A stretch of DNA of 64,000 bases from Leptofilum sp041748655 (GCA_041748655.1 JBGTCV010000043.1:62001-126000); one strand, 5' to 3'. Positions 7,945 to 17,352 are shown, counted from the first letter of the stretch. Program-made: numbers and translations. The notes: generated by a model from the letters alone, not told the origin.

Positions 7945-9144
7945 TTGACTGAAAACCTGAAGTTATGGCTGCGCCAACAATCTGCCATGCTTTGCGCCCT
8001 CACGTTGCGCCGGGCCCCCAATATGCTGCCTGATGAAGATGATCTGATTCAGTTTTTGTCCTTTTTGGTCAATAACGTGGGTTCCCTACCAGAGCAGCAG
8101 TTGGCCGCCGTGCAATCCTGGGCGATTACGGCCATTGGTCACGACGCCCCGGCGGCCTATGATTGGATGGTGCTGCTGCGGGTGCTTAAAGAAGAAATCG
8201 GCCGCAGCCTGGAGCAGCACTTTTCCCCGGAAAATGCCCTGAAAGGTTGGCGGCAAATCGATGATTTGCTCACCTACGCCATCATCGAAGCCACCCAGTT
8301 GGCATCTGATATGCAGCGCTCCGAGCTGCTGAGCCATATGGAGGAGCTGCGCACTCAGCAAGAAAAATTCAAAGAGAGCAAGACAAAGTTTATCGCGGTG
8401 GCTGCCCATGAGCTCAAGACCCCGCTCACCATTTTGGAAGGGTACACCAACATTCTTCGCGCCGAAACCCAGAACGAACCGCAGCTGCATATCTATCTGG
8501 AAGGGTTAGGTAATGGTTTCCGCCGGATGCATGAAATTATTGGCGATATGCTGGACGTTTCGCTGCTCGATTTGCGCACGGTGGAGCTGAAATACCAGGA
8601 ACTCAACCTGGAAAAAACGGCTTTGCTGGTAGCCGACAGCGTCGATCGTTATTATGCCACGCGGCGCGTCGAGTTAAAGATCATCCCCTTTGAGTTTGAT
8701 TCCACTACCTACGGCGATCCCGAAAAGCTGAAAAAGGCGATCAGTAAAATTTTGATGAACGGCCTGAAATACACGCCCGACGGTGGCCAGGTGGTTGTTT
8801 CTGGCAGCCTGGTGCGGCAGGATGAAGTTACCGAGGAGTTAGCTGGTTTTGTGGATATTCAGGTGATGGATACCGGCATTGGCATCGATCCGGAAAATTT
8901 GGAATCGATCTTTGAGAAGTTTGGCAGCATTGCCGATGCCAGCCTGCACTCCTCCAGCAAGACCAAGTTCAAGGGGGGCGGGCCTGGTCTGGGGCTGCCC
9001 ATTGCCCGTGGCATTGTGGAAGCGCATGGCGGGCGGGTATGGGCGGAAAGCCCCGGCTGCGATGAAGAGAACAGCCCCGGCAGCGCCTTTCATATCGAGC
9101 TGCCCATCTGGCTGAAATCGCCAGAACTGTTGTTTGGTGTTTGA
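7945..9144 (+). CDS. Soluble sensor histidine kinase
   Basis: A 399-residue protein. TTG 7945 is the likely start: AGGAG lies seven bases upstream and no in-frame ATG fits. Residues 1-120 form a helical domain of unknown type with no membrane helix. Residues 120-150 are a coiled coil leading to the HisKA dimerisation domain with the phospho-acceptor His155 in AAHELKTPLT. The HATPase domain follows with the N-box (KILMNGLKYTPDGG), G1 (VMDTGIGIDP) and G2 (GGGPGLGLPIARGI). It should autophosphorylate and pass phosphate to a response regulator, but none is encoded in the window, so it is an orphan. With no transmembrane segment it must sense a cytoplasmic cue or a partner. A large inverted repeat follows the stop. 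Confidence 0.9.
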   Translation: MTENLKLWLRQQSAMLCALTLRRAPNMLPDEDDLIQFLSFLVNNVGSLPEQQLAAVQSWAITAIGHDAPAAYDWMVLLRVLKEEIGRSLEQHFSPENALKGWRQIDDLLTYAIIEATQLASDMQRSELLSHMEELRTQQEKFKESKTKFIAVAAHELKTPLTILEGYTNILRAETQNEPQLHIYLEGLGNGFRRMHEIIGDMLDVSLLDLRTVELKYQELNLEKTALLVADSVDRYYATRRVELKIIPFEFDSTTYGDPEKLKKAISKILMNGLKYTPDGGQVVVSGSLVRQDEVTEELAGFVDIQVMDTGIGIDPENLESIFEKFGSIADASLHSSSKTKFKGGGPGLGLPIARGIVEAHGGRVWAESPGCDEENSPGSAFHIELPIWLKSPELLFGV

Positions 9145-9150
9145 TTTTTT

Positions 9151-9213
9151 GGTGCGAGGCACTGGCCAAACGGTTCCAACCAATTAAAATGCCTGCGGCC
9201 AGTGCCTTGCACC
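9151..9213. repeat. 17-bp inverted repeat with long loop
   Basis: Arms at 9151-9167 and 9197-9213 pair over 17 bp with one G-U position, separated by 29 bases. It fills the gap after the histidine kinase. It could be a terminator-like structure or a miniature repeat; no T-run follows the second arm. Confidence 0.6.
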
Positions 9214-9286
9214 TGAGTAGATTTTTATTCATTTGTTGGTGCCGCGCAGCGGCGTGGTGTCTCTTCTCTGAATAAGGTGATTGATT

Positions 9287-10879
9287 ATGGACGTATCGGT
9301 AGAAATTGTGGTGAGAGAGGTGACGGTGTACCCGGACCGGGCGCGGGTGTCTGGTGTGGGCAGCTGTGAACTGGAAGTGGGCCGCCACCGTCTGATCATC
9401 CCCCATTTACCCCTGACGCTGGACACCAATTCGGTGCGGGTGCGGGGCAGCGGCACGGCCAAAGTGCGGCTGCTGGGCGTGGAAGTGACGCGCCAATTTT
9501 TTGAGCAGTCGCCAGAAGAAGAGGTGCGCGAGCTGGAAGCTCAAATTGAGGCGGTGCAAGATTCGCTGCGCGTGCTGGAAGACCAGAAGGCGGGCTGGCA
9601 GGCACACGCCACTTATCTGGATGGGATTCGCCAGGCCACGGCCGAATTTGCCAAAGGTCTCTCGCGGGGCAAAACCACCGTAACCGACCAGCAGGCGGTG
9701 ATTGCTTTTTTGCAGGGGCAGGACACGGTGATGCGCACGGCCGTTCGTGAACTGGAGCAGCAGCAGCGGGAACTGATGCGCCGTTTGCAAAAGCTCCAGC
9801 AGGAACTCAAGCAAATTCGTGGCGTCAAATCCCCGCAGCAGTACCAGGCGCAGATTGAGGTGGAGGTGGTGAGCAACGGCCGTTTTCAACCCGAACTGAG
9901 CTATGTGGTGAACCAGGCTGGCTGGCAGCCGCTGTATGATATTCGGCTGCTGGGGGAAAACGGCCGTACCACACTGGAAATCAACTATCTGGCCCAAATT
10001 ACCCAGCGCACCGGGCAGGCGTGGAGCCAGGTGAAACTGGCTGTCTCGACGGCTCGCCCCGCTTTGAATCAGCAGCTGCCCCAGATTCAACCCTGGTTTA
10101 TTCGTGAATACCAGCCGCCCCCGTCTCCCCAGCCGCGCCAGATGGCGCGAGCGGCCCAGCCTGCGCCCGTGATGGCCAAAATGGAGATGATGGTGGCGGA
10201 TGCGGCTCCTGAAGAGCCGATGGTTGAGGCAGAAACAGTAACAGCAGCGGTGCAGTCGGAGGGAACGGCCGTAACCTTTACCGTCCCCGGCAGCACCGAC
10301 ATCCCCAACGATGGCTCGCCGCACAAAACCGTTTTGCAGCAAATCCGCCTGGAGCCAAAGCTGGATTACCTCACCATCCCCAAATACAGCAACGCCACTT
10401 TTCGGCGGGCCACGGTGAACTACAACCAATCTGGCCCCCTGCTGGCCGGTTCTGCTGGCCTCTTTGTGGGCCAGGAGTATATTGGCCAGACCCAGATCAA
10501 GTTCACTGCGCAAGGGGATGAACTGGAGCTGCTGCTGGGCGTGGAAGACCGCATTAGCGTGGAGCGAAAGCTGGCCCGGCGCGACGTGGACAAAAAGTTA
10601 CTGCGCGATCAGCGTCAGCTGCGGTATGGTTACACCATCGAGTTAAAAAACTTATTGCCAACCGAAGCAAAGGTTGTGGTGAAGGATCACATCCCGGTTT
10701 CGCGTCATGAGCAAATCAAGGTAAAATTGGAGTCGGTTCGCCCCCAACCCGCTGAACAAACCGACCTGAACCTGCTAGAATGGCAGCTCAATCTGCCCGG
10801 CGGCGGCGAACAAACCATTCAATATGAATATGTGGTAGACCATCCACGCAGTTTGCAACTGGTTGGTTTACTGGATTAG
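9287..10879 (+). CDS. MuiA-like protein (DUF4140/DUF4139)
   Basis: A 530-residue protein starting at ATG 9287, nine bases after AAGG; a TTG six bases earlier is too close to that site. Residues ~8-110 are the DUF4140-type N-terminal domain (VTVYPDRARVSG). A coiled coil spans ~75-180, and the DUF4139 beta-rich domain runs from ~190 to the end (LSYVVNQAGWQPLYDIRL, and a final PGGEQTIQYEYVV). A low-complexity Pro/Ala/Glu insert lies near 270-325. No signal peptide is evident. The family is named for a mucoidy inhibitor in Salmonella; the molecular role is unknown. The hflX gene follows within a few bases, so co-transcription is likely. Confidence 0.82.
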   Translation: MDVSVEIVVREVTVYPDRARVSGVGSCELEVGRHRLIIPHLPLTLDTNSVRVRGSGTAKVRLLGVEVTRQFFEQSPEEEVRELEAQIEAVQDSLRVLEDQKAGWQAHATYLDGIRQATAEFAKGLSRGKTTVTDQQAVIAFLQGQDTVMRTAVRELEQQQRELMRRLQKLQQELKQIRGVKSPQQYQAQIEVEVVSNGRFQPELSYVVNQAGWQPLYDIRLLGENGRTTLEINYLAQITQRTGQAWSQVKLAVSTARPALNQQLPQIQPWFIREYQPPPSPQPRQMARAAQPAPVMAKMEMMVADAAPEEPMVEAETVTAAVQSEGTAVTFTVPGSTDIPNDGSPHKTVLQQIRLEPKLDYLTIPKYSNATFRRATVNYNQSGPLLAGSAGLFVGQEYIGQTQIKFTAQGDELELLLGVEDRISVERKLARRDVDKKLLRDQRQLRYGYTIELKNLLPTEAKVVVKDHIPVSRHEQIKVKLESVRPQPAEQTDLNLLEWQLNLPGGGEQTIQYEYVVDHPRSLQLVGLLD

Positions 10880-10890
10880 CGGAGGCACCT

Positions 10891-12219
10891 ATTTCCCCAA
10901 AATTTTATGACACAGCTGTACCCAAAGAGCGTGCTTTTTTGGTCGGCGCAGAGTTGAAACATGGACGGCCGTTACTTCCCGTAGAAGATAGCTTGCTGGA
11001 GCTGGCCCGGCTGGCCGACACGGCCGGTTTAGTCGTGGTGGGTCAGGCAATTCAGCGGTTCGATCGACCCGACAGCGCCACCTACATTGGTTCTGGCAAG
11101 GTGGAAGAGGTCAAAATCCTTATTGGCGAGCTTCAGGCTGGCGTGGTGATTTTTGACGAGGAGCTCAGCCCGCGCCATCAGCGCGAGCTGGAAAAGCTGT
11201 TTGGCGAAGAGGTCAAAGTGATTGATCGTACGGCGCTGATTCTGGACATCTTTGCCCAACACGCTCAAACTCGCGAAGGCAAGCTGCAAGTGGAGCTGGC
11301 CCAGCTTGAGTACCGCGTACCGCGCCTCACCCGCATGTGGACCCATCTGGCCAGGCAGGCGGGTGGTCGGGTTGGCGGCATGGGCGGTGGTGTGGGCTTG
11401 CGTGGTCCTGGTGAAACCCAGCTGGAAACTGACCGGCGAGAAATCGGGCGGCGCATCACCTACATCAAGGAGCAGTTGGAAAGCGTGCGGGCGCATCGTG
11501 AGCGGCACCGGGCCAAGCGGCAGCAAACGGAGCTGCAAGTGGTGGCTATTGTGGGCTACACCAACGCGGGCAAATCGACCCTGCTGAACCAGTTGAGCGA
11601 CGCGAATGTGCTGTCGGCCGATATGCTGTTTGCCACGCTGGACCCCACGACGCGCAAGGTGGATATGCCGGGCGGGCGCGAACTGCTCTTTACCGACACG
11701 GTAGGCTTCATCCAAAAGCTGCCGACGGACATCGTGGCGGCTTTTCGGGCCACGCTGGAAGAGATTACCGAGGCGGATATACTGCTGCACGTGGTGGATG
11801 CCACTCATCTTAATGCCGCAGCCCAGTTTGAGTCGGTGGAAGATACGCTGGCTGAATTGGAAGTGGACCATTTGCCGATGGTGGTGGCCTTAAACAAGAT
11901 TGATTTGCTGCCGCCAGACGCTAATCCGCTGGAGATGTTTGATTTACCGCATCCAATGGTGCCTGTTTCGGCCGTTTCTGGCAAGGGGATCGAGGATTTG
12001 CTGGTGGCAATTGATGCGGCGATGGTGCGCTATTTGCAGCCGCTGACGGTGATGCTGCCGTACAAGCGGGGCGATTTGCTTTCGATGATGTACGAGCGGG
12101 GGCAGGTGGATGGCGAAGAGCATACGGCGGAGGGAGTGATTGTCCATGGGCGGCTGCCCAAGCGGTTGATCCCTTATTTTGAACCTTATATGGATGTTCA
12201 ACAAACGCTCAAGAAATGA
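10891..12219 (+). CDS. hflX: GTPase HflX
   Basis: A ribosome-associated GTPase that splits or rescues stalled ribosomes in other bacteria. The conserved HflX N-terminal pattern (TAVPKERAFLVGAEL) begins upstream of the first usual start codon, a TTG at 10939. The frame is open back to an ATT at 10891 that lies five bases after a perfect GGAGG, so I place the start there (442 residues) with modest confidence. The HflX domain carries the glycine-rich GGRVGGMGGGVGLRGPGE block. The G domain has G1 GYTNAGKST near 222, G3 DTVGF near 262 and G4 NKID, followed by a C-terminal domain. It lies just after the MuiA-like gene and before a small membrane protein gene. Confidence 0.95.
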   Translation: MSPKFYDTAVPKERAFLVGAELKHGRPLLPVEDSLLELARLADTAGLVVVGQAIQRFDRPDSATYIGSGKVEEVKILIGELQAGVVIFDEELSPRHQRELEKLFGEEVKVIDRTALILDIFAQHAQTREGKLQVELAQLEYRVPRLTRMWTHLARQAGGRVGGMGGGVGLRGPGETQLETDRREIGRRITYIKEQLESVRAHRERHRAKRQQTELQVVAIVGYTNAGKSTLLNQLSDANVLSADMLFATLDPTTRKVDMPGGRELLFTDTVGFIQKLPTDIVAAFRATLEEITEADILLHVVDATHLNAAAQFESVEDTLAELEVDHLPMVVALNKIDLLPPDANPLEMFDLPHPMVPVSAVSGKGIEDLLVAIDAAMVRYLQPLTVMLPYKRGDLLSMMYERGQVDGEEHTAEGVIVHGRLPKRLIPYFEPYMDVQQTLKK

Positions 12220-12235
12220 GGAAAGAGTTCGCTTC

Positions 12236-12436
12236 ATGAATGAGTTTTTAGATAGATTTAGCGAGTTTCTTAGCAAATATCCTGGATTGCTGCCTTTGGT
12301 GGGACTGGGGTTGATTATTGTGAATCTGATTTTGCAGTTTTTCCCCGGCAGTTGGTTTGTGGATCGCAACATTTTGCTGCACATAGGTTTGATTATTAGC
12401 CTGATTGGCTTTTTGCTGATACGGCCGTTAACCTGA
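12236..12436 (+). CDS. Small two-helix membrane protein
   Basis: A 66-residue protein starting at ATG 12236 with GAGGAAAG about ten bases upstream, which overlaps the end of hflX. An amphipathic N-terminus (MNEFLDRFSEFLSKYPG) is followed by two hydrophobic helices near residues 18-37 and 46-62. I do not recognise the family. It is probably translated from the hflX transcript. Nothing in it suggests a catalytic role. Confidence 0.6.
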   Translation: MNEFLDRFSEFLSKYPGLLPLVGLGLIIVNLILQFFPGSWFVDRNILLHIGLIISLIGFLLIRPLT

Positions 12437-12505
12437 TGCCCGTATTCACTCTTTAGTCACCCCAATTTTAACCACCCGTTTGCCGCACAGGCCAGGTAGT
12501 TGTGC

Positions 12506-13669
12506 ATGATTCCCATTGAAACGATTGCTCAGGACGGCCGTATCCAGGCCGCCCTTGCCCATTTTGCCGAAAGTGTCCACGATATTGTTGATCAGGCTGT
12601 TGCCATTCAGCAAATCCCCGCCCCCACGTTTGCCGAAGCGGCGCGGGCGGCCTACCTGGAACGTCGTTTTGTGGCGGTTGGATTGGTGGATGTGGTGCAG
12701 GACGAGCTGCATAATGTATACGGCCGTTTCCCCGGCGCTGCGCCTGACAACAAGCCCCCCATCATCATTTCGGCCCACAGCGACACCGTCTTTCCTGCTG
12801 AAACCGATCTCACGGTTCGGCGCGAGGGGGCAGTTGTTTACGGCCCCGGCATTGGCGACAACTCCACCGGTGTGGCCGGTTTGCTGGCTTTGGCTGAGTC
12901 GCTGCGGCTGTGTGGGATACGGCCGTTGGCCGACATCTGGTTTGCGGCCAACGTGGGCGAAGAGGGACTGGGCGATTTGTGCGGGATGCGGGCCGTGGTC
13001 GCCCGGTTTGGCGCGGAGGCAATCTATCTGGTTGTAGAAGGTGGCCTGTTTGGCCAGCTTTCTCATCAGGCGATTGGCGTGGAGCGGTTTGAAATCAGCA
13101 TTCAAACTGCTGGCGGTCACTCCTGGGGCAATTTTGGCCAGCGAAGTGCCATTCATGAGCTGGGTCGGCTCATCGCAGCCATCGATAAATTTCACCTGCC
13201 CGTGAAGCCGAAGACGACATACAACGTTGGCATTATCGAAGGCGGCACCTCCATTAACTCCATTGCCCAATCTGCCAGAATGCTGCTGGATTTGCGCTCA
13301 GAAGAGCCAGAGCGGTTGGCCATTCTGGTGGCCGAAGTAGAAAAGTTGGTGGCGCTGCGGCAAAAGCGGCCGGGCGTCTCAGTGGAGATGAAGCAGATTG
13401 GCAATCGTCCAGCCGGGCTGCTGCGTCGGGATGCGCCGCTGGTGCAGCAGGCGGCGGCGGCGCTCAAGTTTGTAGGCTGCCAGCGGGTTCGCTATATTGC
13501 CAGCAGTACCGATGCCAATGTGCCGTTAAGTTTGGGCTATACGGCCGTTTGCCTCGGTCTTACCGAATCGGGCAACGCCCACCGCCTGGATGAGTACATG
13601 GACAGTACCCGCCTGTTTGCCGGGATGAGCCAGCTGCTGCTGCTAACCCTCTCTGCCGCTGGCCTGTGA
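12506..13669 (+). CDS. M20 family metallopeptidase
   Basis: A 387-residue cytoplasmic di-zinc peptidase. ATG 12506 is preferred over a TTG six bases upstream because an AGG lies nine bases before it. Metal-binding motifs are visible: SAHSDTVFP near residue 90, GPGIGDNSTGVAGLLAL near 115, NVGEEGLGDLCG (catalytic Glu-Glu) near 150, and a dimerisation domain with GGHSWGNFGQRSAIHEL near 210. A late STDANVPLS replaces the usual C-terminal metal-ligand motif region. Relatives remove N-terminal residues from di- or tripeptides (PepT-like) or act on N-acyl amino acids; the exact substrate is not clear. It stands alone between hflX and an acyl-CoA dehydrogenase. Confidence 0.87.
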   Translation: MIPIETIAQDGRIQAALAHFAESVHDIVDQAVAIQQIPAPTFAEAARAAYLERRFVAVGLVDVVQDELHNVYGRFPGAAPDNKPPIIISAHSDTVFPAETDLTVRREGAVVYGPGIGDNSTGVAGLLALAESLRLCGIRPLADIWFAANVGEEGLGDLCGMRAVVARFGAEAIYLVVEGGLFGQLSHQAIGVERFEISIQTAGGHSWGNFGQRSAIHELGRLIAAIDKFHLPVKPKTTYNVGIIEGGTSINSIAQSARMLLDLRSEEPERLAILVAEVEKLVALRQKRPGVSVEMKQIGNRPAGLLRRDAPLVQQAAAALKFVGCQRVRYIASSTDANVPLSLGYTAVCLGLTESGNAHRLDEYMDSTRLFAGMSQLLLLTLSAAGL

Positions 13670-13748
13670 GGCGGGCCGCAGCGCACAGGAAAAACCGCAG
13701 ACAGGGCAATCGTCTGTGTTCCGTTTATTATTTTTGAAGGAGACCCCG

Positions 13749-14897
13749 ATGAACTTTGAATTATCAGAAGAGCAGCGTGAATTTCAGCACATTGTCCATG
13801 ATTTTGTAGCCAAAGAGCTGAAGCCGATGGCGCGGGAAACGGACGCAATGGGTGAATTTAACTGGACGGCCGTTAAAAAGATGGGCCCCATTGGTTTGCT
13901 TGGCCTGGAAGTGCCAGAAGCATACGGTGGCGCTCAGGTGGATGCTCTTAGCGCCGCTATTGCCATTGAGGAGCTGGGCTGGGGCTGTGGTTCTACGGCG
14001 CTGGCCGTGGCGGCCCACAACGGGCTGGCGCTGGGGCCGATTGCGAACTATGGCAGCGAGGCGCAAAAAGAGCAGTGGCTGCCGCCCCTGGCCACAGGTC
14101 AGGGCAAGCTGGGCTGCCTTTCCCTCACCGAGCCGGGGGCTGGCTCTGATTTGCAGGGTGGGGTGCGAACAACGGCCGTAAAGGAAGGCGATTCCTGGAT
14201 TATCGACGGCGCTAAAATGTGGCTGACCAACGCCTCTATCTCTGATCTGATGGTGGTGCTGTGTCGTACCGATTCGGCCGGAGGCAGTCGCTCGCTCAGC
14301 CATATTTTGGTGCCCACAAACACGCCTGGCATCACCATCGGCCCGGCAGAAAAGAAGATGGGGCTGAAAGGCTCACCCACCCATGCCGTTACCTTTGAGG
14401 AGGTACGGGTGCCGTTGGAGAATCTGCTAGGTGAAGAAGGACGCGGCTTGCAGCAGACGTTGGCCACGCTGGACAGCGGTCGGGTTGGCATTGGTGCACT
14501 GGCGGTAGGTTTGGGCCAGGCAGCCTACGAAGCCGCCCTGAACTATGCACATGAGCGCGAAACGTTTGGCCAACCCATTGCCCATTATCAGGCAGTGCAA
14601 TGGATGTTGGCCGATGCTGCCACCGAGCTGCAAGCGGCCCGGCTGATGGTCTATTGGGCAGCGGCTCTGAAAGGGGCTGGTAAAAAATATACCAAAGAGG
14701 CGGCGATGGCCAAACTGTTCGCCACCGAAGTCAGCGAGCGTGTTTGCCGCAACGCGATTCAGATTCACGGCGGCTACGGCTACAGCAGCGAATTTGAGGT
14801 AGAGCGCATCTACCGCGACACCCGCCTCATGACCATCGGCGAAGGCACCAGCGAAATTCAGCGCCTGGTCATAGCCCGCCACATCCTGAATCTGTAA
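13749..14897 (+). CDS. Acyl-CoA dehydrogenase
   Basis: A 382-residue FAD enzyme that makes the first double bond in acyl-CoA beta-oxidation or branched-chain breakdown. ATG 13749 has AAGGAG upstream. The N-terminal helical domain begins MNFELSEEQREF. The signature LGCLSLTEPGAGSD is near 130, WLTNASISDLMVV near 165, and the C-terminal RNAIQIHGGYGYSSEFEVERIYRD contains the region of the catalytic glutamate, ending with GEGTSEIQRLVIARHIL. Length and motifs fit short/medium-chain dehydrogenases (butyryl- or isovaleryl-type). No electron-transfer flavoprotein gene is nearby. A hairpin terminator follows. Confidence 0.95.
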   Translation: MNFELSEEQREFQHIVHDFVAKELKPMARETDAMGEFNWTAVKKMGPIGLLGLEVPEAYGGAQVDALSAAIAIEELGWGCGSTALAVAAHNGLALGPIANYGSEAQKEQWLPPLATGQGKLGCLSLTEPGAGSDLQGGVRTTAVKEGDSWIIDGAKMWLTNASISDLMVVLCRTDSAGGSRSLSHILVPTNTPGITIGPAEKKMGLKGSPTHAVTFEEVRVPLENLLGEEGRGLQQTLATLDSGRVGIGALAVGLGQAAYEAALNYAHERETFGQPIAHYQAVQWMLADAATELQAARLMVYWAAALKGAGKKYTKEAAMAKLFATEVSERVCRNAIQIHGGYGYSSEFEVERIYRDTRLMTIGEGTSEIQRLVIARHILNL

Positions 14898-14921
14898 CAG
14901 TCAACTGCTGTTTGTGAACGC

Positions 14922-14960
14922 AAAACCTGCGGAGGGCTTCAGCCTCCCGCAGGTTTTTTA
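14922..14960. terminator. Bidirectional terminator
   Basis: AACCTGCGGAGG and CCTCCCGCAGGTT pair with one bulge, followed by a run of six or seven T. It lies between the convergent acyl-CoA dehydrogenase and cadherin-repeat genes; its T-run overlaps the end of the latter. Confidence 0.8.
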
Positions 14961-17291
14961 GTTGACGCGCAGATTGTAGTTGCTGTTGTTAATTGGGTCG
15001 CTGTAAACCCGAATGTAATATGTGCCTGCTGGGCGATTGGTTAGATTGATGGTCTTGGTTGTGCCAGGGCTGCCGTTGTTTTGCAGCAGGGTCAGGGTGC
15101 CGCCACAGACGCCGCTGTAGATCAGCAGCTGTCCCTTAGCTGGGGTAAAGTTGGATAAAGTGATAGTCAGGTTTCCAGGGTTGGCCAGGGTAAAGGCGTA
15201 CCAATCTTCCTGATCATCGGCCACAAATTGATAGGTGATGCCGCTGCCAATGGCGTAGGCCTGGCTGCAATTGTTATTGGGTTCAACCGGCGGGTAATTG
15301 TTGAGGACTACCGGCAAATAGAGATTAGTTATGGGTGGCGGTGTAATGTTGATGGTGATGGTTGCCGTATCAACCAGACCACCTGAATCTTTGACTTGAA
15401 CGGTGAGGTTGTAGGTTGGCATTGTATTCGCATTGAGCTGTGTGCTGTCACTGACGGTAATTTGGCCTGTGGTGGGGTGAATGGCAAACGGTGTGTCGGG
15501 TGAACCGGGTGAATTGCCACCGGTTATGGAAAACGTCAGGCTGTCGCCGGCATCTGGATCTGAAGCGGTAACAGTTCCCACAATAGCGCCATTTTGGCTG
15601 TTCTCCGGGATGGAGAATGTCGCATCGTTGACTGTGGGTGCCTCATTTATATCGATGAGATGAATGATGATGGTTTCGGTGTGGGTTAGGGCGGGTGGCG
15701 CTGGCGTGCCGTCTCCCAGCTGGCCGTTATCTGTTACCCGTATGCTCAGGTTGAAGGTAGGGGTAACTTCGTAGTTGAGCGCACTGCTGTTGGCCACGGT
15801 GATCTGGCCAGAAGTGAGATTAATAGCAAAGGCTGAACTGGTATTGCCACTCAAAATTTCAAAAGTTACCGGCCCCTCGGGATCTGTGGCAATGACGGTG
15901 CCCACAACGGTGTCGTTGGGGCTGTTTTCATTGATGGTGAAGGTGGCGGGGGTGATGGTAGGCGGCTCGTTAATGTCGTTGACGTTGATGGTGATGGTCG
16001 CTTCATCCGTTAGTTCGCCGTCGTCCACCTCCACGGTGAGGGTGAAGTGGGGCGTGCTGCCCAGCGCTTCAAAATCGAGCAGGCTGTTGTTTAGCACGGT
16101 AATCTGCCCGGTGGTCGGGTTGATGGCAAAGGTGTCGCCTATATTGCCGTCGGTGATATCGAAGGTGAGATCGTCGTCTTCCGGGTCGGTGGCGGAGACG
16201 GTACCCACGTTGGTGCCGTTGTTGCTGTTTTCATTGACATTGAAGGTAGCGTCGTTCACGACCGGCGGCTCGTTCACGCCGGTGACGTTGATGGTGATGG
16301 TCGCTTCATCGATGAATTCGGTATCACTCACTTCTACGGTGAGGGTGAAGTGGGGCATGCTGCCCAGTGCTTCAAAATCGAGCAGGCTATTGTTTAGCAC
16401 GGCAATTTGTCCGGTGGTCGGGTTGATGGCAAAGGTGGTGCCTGTATTGCCTGCTGTGATGTTGAAGGTGAGCGGATCATTTTCAGGGTCGGTGGCGGAG
16501 ACGGCGCCCACGATCCTACCTATATCGCTGTTTTCCGGCACGGTAAAAGTGGCGTCATTGGCCACCGGCGGCTCGTTCACGTCGGTGACGTTGATGGTGA
16601 TGGTCGCTTCATCCGTTAGCTCGCCGTCGTCCACCTCTACGGTGAGGGTGAAGTGGGGCGTGCTGCCCAGCGCTTCAAAATCGAGCAGGCTGTTGTTTAG
16701 TACGGCAATTTGTCCGGTGGTCGGTTGGATGGCAAAGGTGTCGCCTGTATTGCCTGTTGTGATGGTGAAGTTGAGGACGTCGTTTTCAGGGTCTGTGGCG
16801 GAGACGGTGCCAACGGTCCAACCCACATCGCTGTTTTCCGGCACGGTAAATGTATCGTCATTGGCCACCGGCGGCTCGTTAATGGGATTGATTGTAATGA
16901 GAAAGACAGCCTCAATAACTCCGGTACCTGAAGTTACAGTGAATTCAAAGCTATCGCTTAACGTTTCACTATCATCATGAGCGTAATCTAGCAGCTCGTC
17001 ATCAATGTCCCCCTGGGTAAACTGGTCGCTTTCAGCCAATGGGGTACCGGTTAGCCTCAGATCACCATGCGCTGGAATCGAAACAAGCGTATAGGTTATG
17101 ATGGCTCCAGGCGCTTCCGGGTCTACTGTACGCAAGGTATCACTTAAGATAACCGCAACGTCACCTTCATCTACAGTTAGCCCTTCGTTTCTGTCGATTT
17201 CCGTAGCAGCTAAAACGCTGCCAAGCCAGATCATGGTTCCACTCATGGCAACCAGGATGAAAAAAATAGTTAGGACACGATTTCTCCGCAT
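14958..17291 (-). CDS. Secreted cadherin-repeat protein with C-terminal PPC domain
   Basis: A 777-residue exported protein. It has a signal peptide (RRNR then hydrophobic to about residue 28). A cadherin-like CSPG-type repeat at ~33-130 is followed by five or six cadherin repeats of ~95-100 residues (130-650). Each repeat carries the calcium-site motifs (VNEPPVANDATFTVPEN, SATDPENDPL, LDFEALGS). After a short proline-containing linker comes a bacterial pre-peptidase C-terminal (PPC) domain from ~670 with DDQEDWYAFTL and AGTYYIRVYSD. It is probably a cell-surface or released adhesin whose folding depends on calcium. It is unusual that the whole 2.3-kb gene lacks the ACGGCCGT motif. The next upstream gene on the strand is a membrane pseudokinase. 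Confidence 0.85.
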   Translation of the reverse strand: MRRNRVLTIFFILVAMSGTMIWLGSVLAATEIDRNEGLTVDEGDVAVILSDTLRTVDPEAPGAIITYTLVSIPAHGDLRLTGTPLAESDQFTQGDIDDELLDYAHDDSETLSDSFEFTVTSGTGVIEAVFLITINPINEPPVANDDTFTVPENSDVGWTVGTVSATDPENDVLNFTITTGNTGDTFAIQPTTGQIAVLNNSLLDFEALGSTPHFTLTVEVDDGELTDEATITINVTDVNEPPVANDATFTVPENSDIGRIVGAVSATDPENDPLTFNITAGNTGTTFAINPTTGQIAVLNNSLLDFEALGSMPHFTLTVEVSDTEFIDEATITINVTGVNEPPVVNDATFNVNENSNNGTNVGTVSATDPEDDDLTFDITDGNIGDTFAINPTTGQITVLNNSLLDFEALGSTPHFTLTVEVDDGELTDEATITINVNDINEPPTITPATFTINENSPNDTVVGTVIATDPEGPVTFEILSGNTSSAFAINLTSGQITVANSSALNYEVTPTFNLSIRVTDNGQLGDGTPAPPALTHTETIIIHLIDINEAPTVNDATFSIPENSQNGAIVGTVTASDPDAGDSLTFSITGGNSPGSPDTPFAIHPTTGQITVSDSTQLNANTMPTYNLTVQVKDSGGLVDTATITINITPPPITNLYLPVVLNNYPPVEPNNNCSQAYAIGSGITYQFVADDQEDWYAFTLANPGNLTITLSNFTPAKGQLLIYSGVCGGTLTLLQNNGSPGTTKTINLTNRPAGTYYIRVYSDPINNSNYNLRVN
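15960..16900. repeat. Three near-identical ~303-bp tandem repeats inside the cadherin gene
   Basis: Blocks beginning near 15961, 16264 and 16567 share long identical stretches, for example the GTTGATGGTGATGGTCGC and GCAGGCTGTTGTTTAG segments. Each encodes one cadherin repeat. High DNA identity suggests recent duplication and scope for repeat-number change. Confidence 0.8.
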
Positions 17292-17352
17292 ACCGATACT
17301 CTACCGATACTTCTTGCTATTCATTGCGTTGCAATCAATAGCCTGGGTCCCA

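Noticed and set aside
9407..10513. 368-codon frame antisense to the MuiA-like gene
   Set aside because: Composition (His, Leu, Arg runs) is typical of a shadow of a GC-rich gene; the plus-strand protein has clear domains.
15960..16900. Regular repeats that might suggest a CRISPR array
   Set aside because: Period of about 303 bp, coding throughout as cadherin domains; no short direct repeats with unique spacers and no cas genes in the window.
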